A program made the translations under genes and the position numbers. DNA of 8,658 bases, taken from a bacterium (GTDB lineage Bacteria > Verrucomicrobiota > Verrucomicrobiia > Chthoniobacterales > Terrimicrobiaceae). The number at the start of each line of letters is the position of its first letter. Position 1 is the stretch's first letter. The DNA lies in assembly GCA_009920585.1 (NCBI GenBank), contig RFZT01000091.1, forward strand, positions 1 through 8,658. The letters are read 5' to 3'. Below are positions 7,424 to 8,658 of the stretch, in pieces. The notes under the pieces were generated by a model. The model saw only the letters and a list, made by a program, of their open reading frames with translations, was not told the origin of the DNA and did no database searches.

Positions 7424-8615
7424 CTAGTTCGAGCCTTCCATCGCTGGGTCGATTTGATGTCCGGAAGAAACCCAATCGGCTGCCGCCTTGCCCGCCGCTT
7501 CTCCGGTGGCCATACATGTGCCAATGACCCTCACGGCTGCCTGAGCTTCGTGCGTCGTGGAAATGCAGCGGCCAGCCATAAAAAGATTTTCGACATTTTG
7601 AGAGCGAAGACATCCGAGGCGAATTCCGCATGATCTATTCGCTTCTGGGAAGCGGAATTTCGGGCCAAGAGCGGTCTCTCTCAATTCGATCGGCCATGAG
7701 GAAAGAGCCACCTCATCCGGATAGCGGGCACCAGTTAGGATGTCTTGTTCCGTGAGTTCTTCGAGGCCCTTAACGCGATAGCCCTCGCGAATTCCGGCCC
7801 GGGCTGGAAATGCGGATATGAAAGCGGAGCGGAACCCGTTCCATCTGAGACAAGCTTTGGGAGTCACTGGGGTCGAGCCCTTCGGCGGCCAAGTCGATCG
7901 TTCCCCACATTTCCTGCGGCGTCACGCCAACACGGAAGGCAATGCCCAACGCGGCCTTTGGGAGCTGTCCCCCGCTCACTGCATAGCTGATGGCGCGGGC
8001 TATGGCCATCCGTCCGTTGTCGCTCATGGAGTCTGGGGCCACCCCGCCCAGCGCAAAAATGTAAGCAGGGCGTTGTAGTTTGTGGAGTGGGGATCGTTCG
8101 CATTCCGCCCCCGCGAATTGAGCTAATTCGGCATCACCCGTTGTATCGATGACGGCTGATGGCTCCCAGATGGAAAGGGTGCCCTTGCTTCTCAAGGTGA
8201 TCGCCCCAATCTTTCCGTTCCCATCGCTGAGAACGTCTGTGATTTCTGTGTGAAGCAAAACCGTCAAGGTGGGCAAGGACTTCACATAGTGATCGGCAAG
8301 ATGGGCAAATGAAGAGGGGCGGTGCAGGACAACATCCAAGCGTCCCATACGAACCGGCCCTCGCGCTCCGCCCTCACGGATGAGTCGTTGCGCGAATTCA
8401 CTAGGGAATCCGGGATTCGAATCCAGAAGCGCATCGGACGCGTTTGCCCTTAACTGATAAAGCCCGCAAATCGAGTGAACGTGAGCAGATGTCGCCATGC
8501 CTCCGAGTATGCTTTGTCTTTCCACCAAGACGACGCGCGCGCCGCACCTTGCTGCGGCAATCGCAGCCGCCAATCCCGCGCTCCCGCCACCTGCGACCAG
8601 AATATCCGTCTTCAT
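7424..8615 (-). pseudogene. FAD-dependent oxidoreductase (FAD_oxidored family), interrupted by a frameshift
   Basis: Two overlapping frames encode one flavoprotein of about 397 residues. The first (8615 down to the stop at 7770) has the FAD-binding GGGSAG at residues 9-14, VERQSILGGM at 31-40 and IDTTGDAEL at 156-164. The second, open across 7867 and ending at 7424, has the family's C-terminal signature: GIREGYRVKG, NLFMAGRCISTTHEAQAA and TGEAAGKAAA. Both halves are well conserved, so they were one gene. The break lies between about 7773 and 7867. Family patterning suggests 7815-7860, and one extra base (or two missing) would explain it. This may be a sequencing error, a recent mutation or, less likely, programmed frameshifting. 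The start overlaps the upstream gene as ATGA. The family oxidises or desaturates varied small molecules, and the substrate here is unknown. Confidence 0.8.
7434..7439 (-). promoter_or_regulatory. Ribosome binding site of the acid ligase gene
   Basis: GGAAGG lies 10 bases upstream of the ATG at 7421-7423, within the last codons of the upstream oxidoreductase gene. It is the best Shine-Dalgarno-like match I see at any gene start in the window. It supports the chosen start and suggests independent initiation even if the upstream reading frame is broken. Confidence 0.5.
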
Positions 8616-8658
8616 TCCAAATCGGATCCCGTTAGGTCGTTTTTGACCTGCGCCAAGA
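8612..8658 (-). CDS. C-terminal end of an unidentified upstream gene
   Basis: The frame entering from the right edge reads LAQVKNDLTGSDLE and then a TGA at 8612-8614. The TGA overlaps the oxidoreductase ATG as ATGA. The same four-base overlap recurs at two other junctions in this run, so a real coding end is likely. Fourteen residues are too few to name the protein. A competing frame closes at a TAA at 8631-8633. Confidence 0.5.
   Translation of the reverse strand, partial: LAQVKNDLTGSDLE

Noticed and set aside
7238..7633. A 131-codon plus-strand open frame across the oxidoreductase/ligase junction
   Set aside because: It overlaps the well-supported C-terminal motifs of the oxidoreductase and the ligase N-terminus, and it has no family signature of its own.

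Overview
The window holds one tightly packed run of genes, all on the minus strand, so transcription runs from right to left. I see no tRNA, rRNA, CRISPR array, transposon or clear terminator, and the plus-strand ORFs are shadows of these genes. Junctions are tight. Stop and start overlap as ATGA at 8612-8615, 6035-6038 and 1623-1626, stop and start abut at 7423/7424, and most other gaps are under about 100 bases. This looks like a single operon that continues past both window edges.

In transcription order the genes are: the last 14 residues of an unknown gene (right edge to 8612); an FAD-dependent oxidoreductase of the FAD_oxidored type, broken by a frameshift (8615-7424); a stand-alone AMP-forming acid ligase/adenylation protein (7423-6035); a flavoprotein of the FAD-dependent halogenase/geranylgeranyl-reductase superfamily (6038-4794); a CPA2-type cation/H+ antiporter (4760-3531); a PlsC-type acyltransferase (about 3433-2684); a NodB-type polysaccharide deacetylase with an N-terminal membrane anchor (2658-1951); a discrete acyl carrier protein (1910-1623); a second, more halogenase-like flavoprotein (1626-355); and the start of a probable LpxL/HtrB-like acyltransferase that runs off the left edge (about 295-1).

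Adenylation enzyme, free ACP, PlsC- and LpxL-like acyltransferases, deacetylase and halogenase-like flavoproteins together recall aryl-polyene, flexirubin and xanthomonadin pigment clusters of Gram-negative bacteria. In such a pathway the ligase would activate an aromatic or fatty acid starter, the ACP would carry the growing chain, the flavoproteins would halogenate or oxidise the product, and the acyltransferases would attach it to a membrane lipid. The defining ketosynthase, ketoreductase, dehydratase and ammonia-lyase genes are not in the window, so the assignment is a hypothesis to test on the flanks.

Base composition changes sharply near 3535. The antiporter side is GC-richer (hand counts: 34/60 at 3541-3600, 35/60 at 3901-3960) and the acyltransferase side AT-richer (20/60 at 3481-3540, 23/60 at 2041-2100). 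The cluster therefore looks like a mosaic of two blocks joined at one gene boundary, each carrying its own halogenase-like flavoprotein. The host is probably a Gram-negative bacterium, because LpxL-type enzymes and this kind of cluster are typical there. The phylum cannot be fixed from the sequence; Verrucomicrobiota, Bacteroidota and Proteobacteria are all possible.
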